A DNA stretch of 64,000 nt from JBNKWA01 sp050299555 (GCA_050299555.1 JBNKWA010000087.1:100930-164929), one strand, 5' to 3'. Counted from the first letter of the stretch, positions 36,555-46,697 are shown. Made by a program: numbers and translations. The notes: generated by a model not told the origin, from the sequence alone.

Positions 36555-39209
36555 ATGAGCGACGCCGTCACGCCGATGATGGCGCAATATCTCGAGATCA
36601 AGTCCGAGCATGCCGATGCGCTGCTGTTCTACCGCATGGGCGACTTCTATGAGCTGTTCTTCGAGGATGCGGCACTGGCGGCCGAGGCGCTGGACATCGC
36701 GCTGACCAAGCGAGGCAAGCATCTTGGCCAGGATATCAGCATGTGCGGGGTGCCGGCGCATTCGGCCGAGGGGTATCTTCTGACCCTGATCCGCAAGGGT
36801 TTTCGCGTCGCCATCGCCGAGCAGATGGAAAGCCCCGAGCAAGCCAAGCGCCGCGGCGGCAAGACGGTGGCCCGCGAGGTGGTGCGGCTGGTCACGCCGG
36901 GCACGCTGACCGAGGACACGCTGTTGGACGCGCGGCGGCACAACTATCTCGCCGCCTATGCGGTGGTGCGCGAGGCGGCGGCGCTGGCCTGGGCGGATGT
37001 CTCGACCGGCGATGTCACCGTCACCCCCTGCCCGCGCCCGGCGCTGCTGCCGCTGCTGGCCCGGCTGGCCCCGCGCGAGCTGCTGGTGACCGGGGCTCTG
37101 GAGGAAGAGCTGCGCGGGGTGGCGTCGGAGGCCGGCGTGACGCTCACGCCGCTGTCGCCGGCCAGCTTTGACAGCACCGCCGCCGAGGCGCGGCTGGGCG
37201 AGCTCTACGGCGTCGGGGTGATGGACGGCTTCGGGGCCTTCGGCCGGGCCGAGCTGGCGGCGCTGGGCGCCATTGCCGATTATCTGGCGCTGACCCAGAA
37301 GGGGCGGCTGCCGCTGCTCAGGCCCCCGGTGCTGGAGCGGGCCGGCGGCACGGTGCAGATCGACGCCGCAACCCGCCGCAACCTGGAATTGACTCGCAAC
37401 CTGTCGGGCGGTCGGGATGGCACCTTGCTGCGCACCATCGACCGCACCGTCACCGGCGGCGGGGCGCGGCTGCTGGAGGCGCGGCTCAACAGCCCGTCGA
37501 CGGATCCGCAAGTGATCGCCGGCCGGCTTGACGCGGTCGGGGCGCTGGCCGAGGATCCGGGGCTGGGCTCCGATCTGCGCACTGCGCTGCGCGGGGTGCC
37601 GGACATCGAGCGGGCGTTGTCGCGGCTGGCGCTGGGCCGTGGCGGCCCGCGCGATCTTGCCGCGATCCGCGACGGGCTGGCCCGGGCGGCCGAGATCGGC
37701 GCGACGCTGACCGGGCGCGACCTGCCGGCGCTGGTGGCGCGCGCTGCGGGCGACCTTGCCGGGCGTGACGACCTTTGCGCGTTGCTTGACGCGGCGCTCG
37801 TGGCCGAACCGCCGCTGCTGGCCCGCGACGGCGGCCTTGTCGCCGCCGGATACGACAGCGAACTGGACGAGACCCGGGCCCTGCGCGACGAGGGCCGTGG
37901 CGTGATCGCCGCCCTGCAGGCGGACTATGCGGCCGAGACCGGGATTGCGGCGCTGAAGATCAGGCACAACAACGTGCTCGGCTATTTCATCGAGACGCCG
38001 GCGACGCATCAGGCGAAGATGCTGGCGCCGCCCTTGAGCGCCACCTTCATCCACCGCCAGACCACCGCCAACCAGCTTCGTTTCACCACTCCGAAGCTGG
38101 GCGAGCTGGAGACCCGGATCCTGAACGCCGCCGGCCATGCGCTGGACCTGGAGAAACGCATCTTCGACCGCCTTGTCGGGGCGGTGACGCAAGCGGCGGC
38201 GGCGATCGGGGTGACCGCCCGGGCGCTGGCCGAACTCGATCTCGCCGCAGCGCTGGCCGATCTGGCGCTGGCGGCGGACTGGGTCCGGCCCTCGGTGGGC
38301 GCCGGGCGCGACTTTGCCATCGAGGGCGGCCGGCACCCGGTGGTCGAGGCGGCGCTGGCGCGGGCTGGCGAGACCGGGTTTGTCGCCAACGACTGCGATC
38401 TGACCGCCGAGGGCGAGGCGGCGCGGCCGGTCTGGCTGGTCACCGGGCCGAACATGGCCGGCAAGTCCACCTTCCTGCGCCAGAATGCGCTGATCGCCAT
38501 CCTTGCCCAGATGGGCAGCTTCGTACCGGCACGGGCGGCGCGGATCGGCGTGGTCGAGCAGATCTTCAGCCGCGTCGGGGCCGGGGACGACCTTGCCCGG
38601 GGGCGGTCCACCTTCATGGTCGAGATGGTGGAGACGGCGGCGATCCTGAACCAGGCCGGCGCGGGCGCGCTGGTGATCCTCGACGAGATCGGCCGCGGGA
38701 CCGCGACCTGGGACGGGCTGTCCATCGCCTGGGCGGTGCTGGAGCATCTGCACGACGTCAACCGCTGCCGCACGCTTTTCGCCACCCATTACCACGAGAT
38801 GACGGCGCTGGCGGCGCGGCTTGCGGGCCTGCGCAACGTGCATGTGGCGGTGAAGGAATGGCAGGGCGAGGTGATCTTCCTGCACGAGGTGAGGGAGGGC
38901 GTGGCCGACCGCTCCTACGGGGTGCAGGTAGCGCGGCTGGCGGGGCTGCCGGCGGCGGTGATCGCCCGGGCGCGGGACGTGCTCGAGGCGCTGGAAGCGG
39001 GCGAGCGCGAAGGCGGCGGCAGTGGCAGGGCGCGGGCGATCGTCGACGACCTGCCGCTGTTCAGTGCCGCGCCGCCGGTGACGCCGAAACCGGCACCGGC
39101 GGGGCCGTCACCGCTGGAGGCGCGGCTGGCCGAGGTGCATCCCGACGCGCTGACCCCGCGCGAGGCCCTTGATCTCATCTACGCACTGAAGGCGATGCTG
39201 GCCGAGTGA
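36555..39209 (+). CDS. mutS: DNA mismatch repair protein MutS
   Basis: MutS recognises mispaired bases. The mismatch-binding domain has the FYELF motif (MGDFYELFFEDA) with the Phe and Glu that contact the mismatch; the ATPase has TGPNMAGKSTFLRQ (Walker A, about residues 630-639), the ST...MVEMVETAAIL segment, LVILDEIGRGTATWDG (Walker B) and ATHYHEM. At 884 residues from the ATG at 36555 it is complete, with a C-terminal dimer/tetramer helix region after a Pro-rich linker. Confidence 0.98.
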   Translation: MSDAVTPMMAQYLEIKSEHADALLFYRMGDFYELFFEDAALAAEALDIALTKRGKHLGQDISMCGVPAHSAEGYLLTLIRKGFRVAIAEQMESPEQAKRRGGKTVAREVVRLVTPGTLTEDTLLDARRHNYLAAYAVVREAAALAWADVSTGDVTVTPCPRPALLPLLARLAPRELLVTGALEEELRGVASEAGVTLTPLSPASFDSTAAEARLGELYGVGVMDGFGAFGRAELAALGAIADYLALTQKGRLPLLRPPVLERAGGTVQIDAATRRNLELTRNLSGGRDGTLLRTIDRTVTGGGARLLEARLNSPSTDPQVIAGRLDAVGALAEDPGLGSDLRTALRGVPDIERALSRLALGRGGPRDLAAIRDGLARAAEIGATLTGRDLPALVARAAGDLAGRDDLCALLDAALVAEPPLLARDGGLVAAGYDSELDETRALRDEGRGVIAALQADYAAETGIAALKIRHNNVLGYFIETPATHQAKMLAPPLSATFIHRQTTANQLRFTTPKLGELETRILNAAGHALDLEKRIFDRLVGAVTQAAAAIGVTARALAELDLAAALADLALAADWVRPSVGAGRDFAIEGGRHPVVEAALARAGETGFVANDCDLTAEGEAARPVWLVTGPNMAGKSTFLRQNALIAILAQMGSFVPARAARIGVVEQIFSRVGAGDDLARGRSTFMVEMVETAAILNQAGAGALVILDEIGRGTATWDGLSIAWAVLEHLHDVNRCRTLFATHYHEMTALAARLAGLRNVHVAVKEWQGEVIFLHEVREGVADRSYGVQVARLAGLPAAVIARARDVLEALEAGEREGGGSGRARAIVDDLPLFSAAPPVTPKPAPAGPSPLEARLAEVHPDALTPREALDLIYALKAMLAE

Positions 39210-39343
39210 CTGGAGGTGGCGGTGCTGCGCCTCGCTGCCGTGGCCATGGGGTGCGACGCCAGGGCGACGCCGGGGGGCTCGATGCCCCCCGGTGGCGCCG
39301 CGTCTCTCCCGCGTGCCGGGAAGATCCGCTCCGGGCGGGAGAG

Positions 39344-39408
39344 GGCGCCGCCTTCGGCCCCATCGAGGGGCCACAAGGGGAGCATCGCGGCGGTCGCTGA
39401 CGCTCCGG
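39344..39408 (+). repeat. Intergenic repeat family A, copy 1
   Basis: Two blocks are shared exactly with the copy at 49067-49120: GGCGCCGCCTTCGG at 39344-39357 and a 22-base block at 39387-39408 that starts GCGGCGGTC and ends GCTCCGG. The intervening sequence also shares CCATCGAGGG. It lies between the convergent mutS and yraN genes. Confidence 0.65.
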
Positions 39409-39428
39409 TCCCGGCGCTGCCGGTGCAC

Positions 39429-39797
39429 CTAGCCGTCGAAGCTGAGCGCGTTGCGGATCAGTTCCACCTGCCCGAAGGCATCCACCAGCGCCACGTCGAA
39501 GCGCATGTCGCCGGTCATTCCGCGCTCGGCCATCCAGGCCTCCGCCGCCTGGCCGAGCCGCGCCCGTTGGCGTCGGCCAAGGCTTTCGGCCGCCGCGGCA
39601 AGCGAGCGTCGGGCCTTCACCTCGACAAAGACCGTCACGGCGCCGTCGCCGAAGATCAGGTCGATCTCGCCCGCGGGGGTGCGGGCCCGACGGCCGAGCT
39701 CGGTCATCGCCTCGGCGACGTAGAGATCGGCCACCGCTTGCTCGGCGAGAAGCCCCTTGTGGAAATTCGCCGATCCCTGCCAGGTCGCGGTGTTCAT
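39429..39797 (-). CDS. YraN family endonuclease-like protein
   Basis: The 122-residue protein matches UPF0102/YraN, a small fold related to Holliday-junction resolvases: GLLAEQAVADLYV, then the nuclease-like core GEIDLIFGDGAVTVFVEVKARR with Asp, Glu and Lys residues. The function is not established. The start ATG overlaps the rsmI stop by 4 bases; yraN is next to rsmI in many proteobacteria. Confidence 0.92.
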   Translation of the reverse strand: MNTATWQGSANFHKGLLAEQAVADLYVAEAMTELGRRARTPAGEIDLIFGDGAVTVFVEVKARRSLAAAAESLGRRQRARLGQAAEAWMAERGMTGDMRFDVALVDAFGQVELIRNALSFDG

Positions 39798-40645
39798 GCG
39801 TTCCCCTGCTTCATTTCCAGTGCGCGCTGGTAGACCTGCCGCCGCGGCAGGCCCAACGCCCCTGCCACGCTATCCGCCGCTTCCCTAACGCTTCCTTGCC
39901 TCAGCGCCGCCGCCAGCGCCGCATCGAGATCGGCGGCTGCCACCACCTCGGGCACCGGCGGCCCGATGACGATCACCGCCTCGCCCCTGGGCGCCGGCTC
40001 CCCGGCCAGCGCCTCGGCGAGTTCGGCAAGGCTGCCGCGGCGCACCTCCTCGAAGCGCTTGGTGAGTTCGCGGCAGATTGCCGCCTTTCGCATCCCGCCG
40101 AGGGTATCGGCCATCACCGCCAGCGTCGCCGCCAGCCGACGCGGCGCCTCGAAGAAGATCAGCGTCGCCGGCACGGTGGCCAGGGCCGCCAGTTCATCCT
40201 TCAGCGCCGCCGCCCTGGTGGCGGGAAATCCGGCGAAGAGGAACCGGTCGGTGGGCAGGCCGGCGACGCTGAGCGCGGCCAGGACCGCCGAGGCGCCGGG
40301 CACCGCGTTGACCGGGATGCCGGCCTCGACACATTCGGTCACCAGACGATAGCCGGGGTCGGCGACCAGCGGCGTGCCCGCGTCCGAGACATAGGCCAGT
40401 GCCTTGCCCTCGGTCATCAGCGCCATCAGCCGCGGCCGAACCTTCGCGCCGTTATGGTCGTGGTAGGCGATCAGCGGCCGCCCGGCGAGCGCCAGCCCGT
40501 GGATGTCCATCAGCTTGCGGGCACGGCGGGTATCCTCGGCCGCCAGCACGTCGGCCTCGCGCAGCACCTCGAGCCCGCGGAGCGTGATGTCCGCCGCCGT
40601 GCCGATGGGCGTCGCCACCAGATAGAGCCCCGCCGCCAGCGCCAT
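39794..40645 (-). CDS. rsmI: 16S rRNA (cytidine-1402-2'-O)-methyltransferase RsmI
   Basis: RsmI methylates C1402 in the decoding centre using S-adenosylmethionine. The tetrapyrrole-methylase-like core begins LYLVATPIGTAADITLRGLEVL, then VLAAEDTRRARKLM, the SDAGTPLVADPGYRLV motif, and VNAVPGASAVLAALSVAGLPTDRFLFAGF. The C-terminal ~60 residues form the small helical RsmI domain. The ATG at 40645 gives 283 residues; GTG codons slightly upstream are less likely. It is divergent from the lpoA-like gene. Confidence 0.96.
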   Translation of the reverse strand: MALAAGLYLVATPIGTAADITLRGLEVLREADVLAAEDTRRARKLMDIHGLALAGRPLIAYHDHNGAKVRPRLMALMTEGKALAYVSDAGTPLVADPGYRLVTECVEAGIPVNAVPGASAVLAALSVAGLPTDRFLFAGFPATRAAALKDELAALATVPATLIFFEAPRRLAATLAVMADTLGGMRKAAICRELTKRFEEVRRGSLAELAEALAGEPAPRGEAVIVIGPPVPEVVAAADLDAALAAALRQGSVREAADSVAGALGLPRRQVYQRALEMKQGNA

Positions 40646-40842
40646 TGCCACCACCCGTATTGCCTCGGGCGCCCGCCCCAGGGCGAAGGCCCGGGCGCTT
40701 GCCCTGTCGCCGGCGCCGGTTTACTTGCCCGGGGCCGGGCTCTACTCTGTCGTCATCCGCGCGGTGGCTGCAAGCCCGCCGCAGTTGCAATGGGGCCACG
40801 GTGCGCTGACGGCATACCGAAGGCCCGCCGCCAGGTCCACGC

Positions 40843-42036
40843 ATGACTGAGACAAGCCGCTTCATCCGATCGCCGTTCCTGGGCCGCTTCGCGGCCCTGG
40901 CCACCGCGCTTCTCGTCGCCGCCTGCGACCTGCCGGCACCGGGGCCCGGCCGCGGCGTCGATCCCTCGGCGCCGGTGACGGTGGCGCTGATGCTGCCCAT
41001 GGATGCCGCCGATCCGGCCGCCGCGGCGCTTGGCCGCGACCTTGCCGCTGCCGCCCGCCTGGCCGCCGGCGACGTCAACGGGGCGGTGCTGAACCTGCGC
41101 CTCTACGCTGCCGACAATGATCCGGCTGCGGCCGCCGCCGCCGCCCGGACGGCACTGGACGAGGGCGCCGCGATCATCCTCGGCCCGCTCTATGGCGGCG
41201 ATGCCGCCGCCGTCGGCCCCATTGCCGCCGCCGGTGGCGTGCAGGTCTTCAGTTTCTCCAACAACGCTGCGGTGGCTGGCGCCAATGTCTGGGTCCTCGG
41301 TACCGGGTATCGCGATACCGCCGAACGGGTCGTGCAGTACGCGCGCGATGACGGCGCCACGCGCATCGGCGTCGCCTATCCCGAGGGTATCGACGGCGAC
41401 ACCGCCAATGCCGCCGCCGTGGCCGCCATCGCCGCAAGCGGCGGTGCCTTGGCGGCCAGCGTGAGCTATCCGCTGTCGGCCGAAGGCATCACCGAGACCG
41501 CGCCGGCCATCGCCACCACCATGCGTGGGGCGGGTGCCGAGGCGCTGGTCCTGACCGACGGACCGACCCAGGGACTGACCTACCTGACCGAAGTCCTGCG
41601 CGGCACCGGCTTGCGCGACACCCGGTTCGTGGGCCTGCAGCGGTGGGACCTGGGCGAGCGCACCCTCAGCCAGCCCGGCCTGCAGGGCGGAGTCTTCGCT
41701 GGCCCCGATCCGGCGCTGTCGGCGCTTTTCGCGCAGCGCTTCCGCGATGCCTATGGCCACGATCCGCACCCACTGGCCGGCCTCGCCTATGATGGCGTGG
41801 CGGCGATCGGCGCGCTTGTGGCCGAGGCCCGGGCCGATGGCGCCGCCGACCCGTTCTCGGACGAGCGCCTGACCCAGCCGCAGGGTTTCGCCGGCGTCGC
41901 CGGCATCTTCCGCTTCCGCCCCGACAACACCGCCGAGCGGGGGCTGGCGGTGTTCAGGGTCGAGAGTGGCGAGGCGGTGCTGGTCAGTCCGGCGCCGCGC
42001 CGCTTTGCCGAGGAGTTCCAGTACGGTGGCGCCTGA
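40843..42036 (+). CDS. LpoA-like lipoprotein (penicillin-binding protein activator family)
   Basis: The N-terminus is a lipoprotein signal: a basic start, a hydrophobic helix, and the lipobox LLVAAC at about residues 23-28, so the mature protein is probably lipid-anchored. The rest is a periplasmic binding-protein type I fold, with VTVALMLPMD, AAIILGPLYGGDAAAVGPIAAAGGVQVFSFSNN and HPLAGLAYDGVAAI. LpoA in E. coli activates PBP1a; alphaproteobacterial members are annotated the same way but are less studied. glnD overlaps its end by 11 bases. Confidence 0.85.
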   Translation: MTETSRFIRSPFLGRFAALATALLVAACDLPAPGPGRGVDPSAPVTVALMLPMDAADPAAAALGRDLAAAARLAAGDVNGAVLNLRLYAADNDPAAAAAAARTALDEGAAIILGPLYGGDAAAVGPIAAAGGVQVFSFSNNAAVAGANVWVLGTGYRDTAERVVQYARDDGATRIGVAYPEGIDGDTANAAAVAAIAASGGALAASVSYPLSAEGITETAPAIATTMRGAGAEALVLTDGPTQGLTYLTEVLRGTGLRDTRFVGLQRWDLGERTLSQPGLQGGVFAGPDPALSALFAQRFRDAYGHDPHPLAGLAYDGVAAIGALVAEARADGAADPFSDERLTQPQGFAGVAGIFRFRPDNTAERGLAVFRVESGEAVLVSPAPRRFAEEFQYGGA

Positions 42037-44833
42037 GGATACCGGGGCACAGCCCTCCGGCACCGGGGCGCCGCAGCCCGGCATCGGTGCGGCACCCCTG
42101 AGCCTGCGCAGCGGGCTGGCGCGGCAGCTGGCGGCGCTCAAGGCCGACGGCGCCGACAGCGATGCCCTGCGCCGGGCGGCGGTGGAACGGCTGAGCGCCG
42201 CCAACCAGGAGGAGCGGTCGCGCCTCGCCGCGGCGCTCAGGTCCGACCCGTTCGATGTGCGCCCGGCGCTGTCCGCCTACTCGGCCCTCGCCGATCAGCT
42301 GGTGCTCGGGGCCCTCGACACCGCGCTTACCTACCTGCACCCCAGGCCGACGCCAACCGCGGCCGAGTCGATCGCGGTCCTGGCCGTCGGCGGCTATGGC
42401 CGCGCCGAAATGGCGCCGTATTCCGATGTGGACCTGTTGTTCCTGACCCCCTGGAAGCAGACCCCCTGGGGCGAAAGCGTCATCGAATCGGTGCTGTATA
42501 TCCTGTGGGACCTGCGGCTCAAGGTCGGCCATTCGGTCCGCACGGTGGCCGACTGCATCCGGCTCGGCAAGTCGGACCTGACCATCCGCACCGCGCTTCT
42601 GGAGAACCGTTTTCTTGCCGGCGACCGGTCGCTGGCCGACGATCTGGACGCGCGGCTGTGGAAAGAGGTCTTCGCCCGCACCGGGTCGGAATTCGTCGAG
42701 GCCAAGCTGGAGGAGCGCGACCAGCGGCACCGGCGCAACGGCGGCTTTCGCTATGTGAACGAGCCCAACGTCAAGGAAGGCAAGGGCGGACTGCGCGACC
42801 TGCAGACGCTGTACTGGATCGCCAAGTACCTCAACCATGTGCGCCGGCCCGAGGAGCTGGTGCAGGCGGGCGTCTTCACCGCCGAGGAGTTCGCCAGCTT
42901 CCGCCAGGCCGAGGATTTCCTCTGGGCGGTGCGCTGCCAGACGCACCTTCTGGCCGGTCGCGCCGCCGAGCAGCTTACCTTCGATGTGCAGGTCGAGGTC
43001 GCCCGCGCCATGGGCTTTGCCGACAGTGGCGGCCGCCGCGACGTCGAGCATTTCATGCAGCGCTATTTTACCCATGCCCGGCAGGTGGGCGAACTGACCC
43101 GCATCTTCCTGGCCGGGCTGGAGGCGCGGCACGTCAAGCGCGGTCCGGGGCTGGCGCGGCAGCTGATGAACGTCTTCTCCGCCTCGGCCCCGGCGCCGGC
43201 GGAGGGTTATACCCTGCGCCACGGCCGGCTTGACGTCACCGACCCCGAGGCGTTCCACCGCGACCCGGTCAACATCCTGCGGCTGTTCCAGGAGGGCCTG
43301 CGCACCGGCACGCTGGTGCATCCCGACTCGCTGCGGCTGGTCACCGCCTCGCTGCACCTGATCGACGACAGGCTGCGCAACGATCCCGAGGCCAACGCCA
43401 TCTTCCTCGACCTGCTGCTCAACCACGGCAATCCCGAACGGGCGCTGAGACGGCTGAACGAGACCGGCGTGCTTGGACAGTTCATCCCCGAGTTCGGGCG
43501 CATCGTGGCGATGACGCAGTTCAACATGTACCACCACTACACGGTGGACGAGCACACCATCCAATGCATCTCGCACCTTTTCAGGTGCGAGCAGGGCGCG
43601 CTGCAGGACGAGCTGCCGGTGGCCTCCGAGATCCTCAAGAAGGGCGTCAACCGCCGCGTCCTTTACGTGGCGCTGCTGCTGCACGACATCGGCAAGGGCC
43701 AGGTGCGGCCGCATTCCGAGATCGGCGCCGAGGTGGCGCGCGAGCTGTGCCCGCGGCTGGGGATGCCGCCCGACGAGACCGAGCAGGTGGAGTGGCTGGT
43801 CGCCAATCACCTGCTGATGTCCGACACCGCGCAGAAGCGCGACATTGCCGATCCCAGCACCATCCGTGCCTTTGCAGAGCACGTGAAAAGCCCCACCCGG
43901 CTGAAGCTGCTGCTGGTCCTGACCGCCTGCGACATCCGCGGCGTCGGCCCCGGCGTCTGGAACAACTGGAAGGCCATGCTTCTGCGTGGCCTCTATCGCG
44001 ACACCCTGGCGGTGCTGACCGGCGATACCACCAAGCTCGATCGGCCCGACCGCGTGGCCAAGGCCAAGCGCGACCTGCGCAAGTACCTGCGCGACAAGGG
44101 CTGGACCCGGTCCGCCATCGACCGCGAGTCGGCGCGCCACTACACGCCCTACTGGCTCGGCCTCGACCCCTCGACACGGGAGATCTTCGCCGAGCTGATC
44201 CCGCAGATCCGTGCCGACGAGCCGGTCTCGTCCATCGAGGCCGACGAGGCGCATGACGCCACCCGCGCCTGCTTCGTGATGCCCGACCATCCCGGCATCT
44301 TCTCGCGCTTCGCCGGGGCACTGGCGCTTGCCGGCGCAAATGTCGTGGATGCGCGCACCTATACCACCAAGGACGGCATCGCCACGGCGGTGTTCTGGAT
44401 CCAGGACGGCGAGGGCAAGCCCTACGAGAAGGCCCGGCTGACGCGCCTCAGAAAGGCGATCGCCCAGACCCTCAAGGGCGAGGTCAAGGCCCGCGACGCG
44501 CTGGCCGAGCGCGACCGGGTCAAGAAGCGCGAACGCGATTTCTCGGTTCCCACCTCGATCACCTTCGACAATGACGGCTCGGAGATCTTCACCATCATCG
44601 AAGTCGATACCCGCGACCGGCCCGGGCTGCTTTTCGACCTCACCCGGACGCTGGCCTCGCAGGCGATCTCGATCTCGTCGGCCATCGTGGCCACCTATGG
44701 CGAGCAGGCGGTGGACAGCTTCTATGTCAAGGACCTGTTCGGGCTGAAGATCCACTCCCGCGCCAAGCAGGAGCTGCTGGCCGAGCGGCTCAGGCAGGCG
44801 ATCAAGCGCGGTGTCGAGAGGGCCAAGGCTTGA
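42026..44833 (+). CDS. glnD: Bifunctional [protein-PII] uridylyltransferase/uridylyl-removing enzyme
   Basis: GlnD senses glutamine and controls PII by adding or removing UMP. The nucleotidyltransferase motif GGYGRAEMAPYSDVDLLFL is near residue 120, the HD phosphohydrolase motif LLLHDIGKG near residue 550, and two C-terminal ACT domains begin near DHPGIFSRFAGALA and DRPGLLFDLTRTLA. I chose the GTG at 42026, inside the preceding gene, which gives 935 residues, the family's length. murJ starts within its stop codon. Confidence 0.96.
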   Translation: MAPEDTGAQPSGTGAPQPGIGAAPLSLRSGLARQLAALKADGADSDALRRAAVERLSAANQEERSRLAAALRSDPFDVRPALSAYSALADQLVLGALDTALTYLHPRPTPTAAESIAVLAVGGYGRAEMAPYSDVDLLFLTPWKQTPWGESVIESVLYILWDLRLKVGHSVRTVADCIRLGKSDLTIRTALLENRFLAGDRSLADDLDARLWKEVFARTGSEFVEAKLEERDQRHRRNGGFRYVNEPNVKEGKGGLRDLQTLYWIAKYLNHVRRPEELVQAGVFTAEEFASFRQAEDFLWAVRCQTHLLAGRAAEQLTFDVQVEVARAMGFADSGGRRDVEHFMQRYFTHARQVGELTRIFLAGLEARHVKRGPGLARQLMNVFSASAPAPAEGYTLRHGRLDVTDPEAFHRDPVNILRLFQEGLRTGTLVHPDSLRLVTASLHLIDDRLRNDPEANAIFLDLLLNHGNPERALRRLNETGVLGQFIPEFGRIVAMTQFNMYHHYTVDEHTIQCISHLFRCEQGALQDELPVASEILKKGVNRRVLYVALLLHDIGKGQVRPHSEIGAEVARELCPRLGMPPDETEQVEWLVANHLLMSDTAQKRDIADPSTIRAFAEHVKSPTRLKLLLVLTACDIRGVGPGVWNNWKAMLLRGLYRDTLAVLTGDTTKLDRPDRVAKAKRDLRKYLRDKGWTRSAIDRESARHYTPYWLGLDPSTREIFAELIPQIRADEPVSSIEADEAHDATRACFVMPDHPGIFSRFAGALALAGANVVDARTYTTKDGIATAVFWIQDGEGKPYEKARLTRLRKAIAQTLKGEVKARDALAERDRVKKRERDFSVPTSITFDNDGSEIFTIIEVDTRDRPGLLFDLTRTLASQAISISSAIVATYGEQAVDSFYVKDLFGLKIHSRAKQELLAERLRQAIKRGVERAKA

Positions 44834-46383
44834 CCCGACCGGTCCGGCTGATGGCGGGGTTCCTGACCGTCGGCGGCTGGACCATGGCCAGCCGGCTGCT
44901 GGGTTTCGTGCGCGACATCATGATTGCCGCGTTCCTGGGCACCGGGCCGATGGCCGAGGCGTTCCTGATCGCCTTCTCGCTGCCGAACATGTTTCGCCGC
45001 TTCTTTGCCGAGGGCGCCTTCAACACGGCGTTCGTGCCGATCTTCGCCAAGAAGGTCGAGGCCGGCGAGGATGCCCGCGCCTTCGCCAACGATGCCATGT
45101 CGGGGCTGGCCACGCTGCTGATCGCGGTGACGGTGCTGGCGCAGGTGTTCATGCCGCTGCTGATCCTGGCGCTGGCCAGCGGCTTTGCCGGCGACGAGCG
45201 TTTCGATCTCGCCGTGCATTATGGTCGTGTGTGCTTTCCGTACCTGCTGTTCATCTCCATCGCGGCGCTGATGAGCGGGGTCCTGAACGCGCTGGGCCGG
45301 TTCGCCGCCGCCGCCGCCGCGCCGGTCCTGCTGAACATCGTGCTGATTGCCGCCATGGCCCTGGCCGGTGCCGCCGGCTGGGACATGGGCAACTCGCTGG
45401 TCTGGGCGGTGTCGCTGGCGGGGCTGGCGCAACTGGTGCTGGTCTGGGTGGCGGTAGAGCGCGCCGGGCTGCGGCTGCGCCCGCGCCGGCCCCGTATGAC
45501 GCCCGAGCTGAAGCGGCTGGCGGTGATCGCCTTTCCGGCGGCGCTGGCCGGCGGCGTGGTGCAGGTCAATCTGGTGGTGGGGCGGCAGGTGGCCTCGTTC
45601 TTCGAGGGCGCGGTGGCTTGGCTCTCCTATGCCGACCGGCTCTACCAGCTGCCGCTCGGCGTGGTCGGCATCGCCATCGGCGTGGTGCTGCTGCCGGAGC
45701 TGTCGCGGCGGCTGAGGGCCGGCGACGCGCAAGGCGGCGCCCAGGCGGTGAACCGGGCGGCCGAGTTCGCGCTGCTCTTGACGCTGCCCTCGGCGGTGGC
45801 ACTGATGGTGATCCCCGGGGCGCTGGTCGGCGCGCTGTTCGAGCGCGGCGCCTTTGCCGCCTCCGACACCGCGGCGACGGCGCTGGCGGTGGCAGTCTAT
45901 GGCGCCGGCCTGCCCGCCTTCGTGCTGCAGAAGGTGCTGGCGCCGATCTACTTCGCCCGCGAGGACACCCGCACGCCGTTCCGCTATTCGCTGTGGTCGA
46001 TGCTGGTCAATGCCGGGGTAGCGATCGGACTGTCGCCAGTGATCGGCTTCATCGCCTCGGCGGTGGCGACGACGCTGGCCGGCTGGACCATGCTCTATCA
46101 GCTCTGGCGCGGCGCCCGGCGCTTCGGCGATGCGGGGTCTGCCGATGACAGGTTGCGGCGGGCGGCTCCGCGCATCCTGGCCGCCAGCGGAATCATGGGC
46201 GCGGCACTTCTGGCCGGGACCTGGGCCATGGACGGGCTGCTGGCGGCGCCGGGTACCCGGCTTGTGGCGCTCGCGGTGCTGGTTCTCGGCGGCGGGGCGG
46301 TCTATGGCGCCGCCGCGCTGGCCCTCGGCGCGGTCAGGCTGGCGGATCTCAGGGCGGCGTTCCGCCGCCGCCCGGCGGCCTAG
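44830..46383 (+). CDS. murJ: Lipid II flippase MurJ
   Basis: MurJ flips the peptidoglycan precursor lipid II across the inner membrane. The 517-residue MOP-superfamily protein has about 14 membrane segments, with the family motif at the start (GGWTMASRLLGFVRDIMIAAFLG) and PNMFRRFFAEGAFNTAFVPIF. The start is a TTG at 44830 overlapping the glnD stop (TTGA). A glnD-murJ pair is common in alphaproteobacteria. Confidence 0.96.
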   Translation: MTRPVRLMAGFLTVGGWTMASRLLGFVRDIMIAAFLGTGPMAEAFLIAFSLPNMFRRFFAEGAFNTAFVPIFAKKVEAGEDARAFANDAMSGLATLLIAVTVLAQVFMPLLILALASGFAGDERFDLAVHYGRVCFPYLLFISIAALMSGVLNALGRFAAAAAAPVLLNIVLIAAMALAGAAGWDMGNSLVWAVSLAGLAQLVLVWVAVERAGLRLRPRRPRMTPELKRLAVIAFPAALAGGVVQVNLVVGRQVASFFEGAVAWLSYADRLYQLPLGVVGIAIGVVLLPELSRRLRAGDAQGGAQAVNRAAEFALLLTLPSAVALMVIPGALVGALFERGAFAASDTAATALAVAVYGAGLPAFVLQKVLAPIYFAREDTRTPFRYSLWSMLVNAGVAIGLSPVIGFIASAVATTLAGWTMLYQLWRGARRFGDAGSADDRLRRAAPRILAASGIMGAALLAGTWAMDGLLAAPGTRLVALAVLVLGGGAVYGAAALALGAVRLADLRAAFRRRPAA

Positions 46384-46457
46384 ACGTTCCGACTGCTTTG
46401 GCCCGAGGCGATTCCGACCGGGATCCGGACGTCGGTTTCTGAGGAGGAGGCCAACCG

Positions 46458-46697
46458 ATGACACCGCTGTCCATGACCGACTGGGATGGCCGGCCCGCGC
46501 TGGTGTTCCGCGCACCGGCCGGGGGAATCGCGGCTGTCGCCCTGCTGTCGCCCGGCGCGTCCTGGCAACGCGTCGACGCGGATGACGTCTGGCACACTGC
46601 CACGGCGCTGGACGAGGCGGCGTTCCGCGACCGTTTCGAACGGAAGTTCGGGAAGCTGGACTTCGGGGATGCCGCCGCTGCGGCTTCGCTGCCTTAG
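46458..46697 (+). CDS. Uncharacterised small protein (79 aa)
   Basis: The ATG at 46458 is preceded by a very strong ribosome-binding site (GAGGAGGAGG, seven bases away). The protein is soluble and of mixed composition with no recognised motif; the segment SPGASWQRVDADDVWHTA and a charged end (FRDRFERKFGKLDFGD) are the only distinctive parts. It is 74 bases after murJ and 137 bases before the convergent rhomboid-like gene. I do not recognise the family. Confidence 0.6.
   Translation: MTPLSMTDWDGRPALVFRAPAGGIAAVALLSPGASWQRVDADDVWHTATALDEAAFRDRFERKFGKLDFGDAAAAASLP

Noticed and set aside
36318..38885. Long open frame antisense to mutS (855 codons)
   Set aside because: Arg/Gln/His-rich shadow of mutS; no recognisable domain and the sense frame is a complete MutS.
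41984..44755. Long open frame antisense to glnD (923 codons)
   Set aside because: Shadow of glnD with low-complexity composition.
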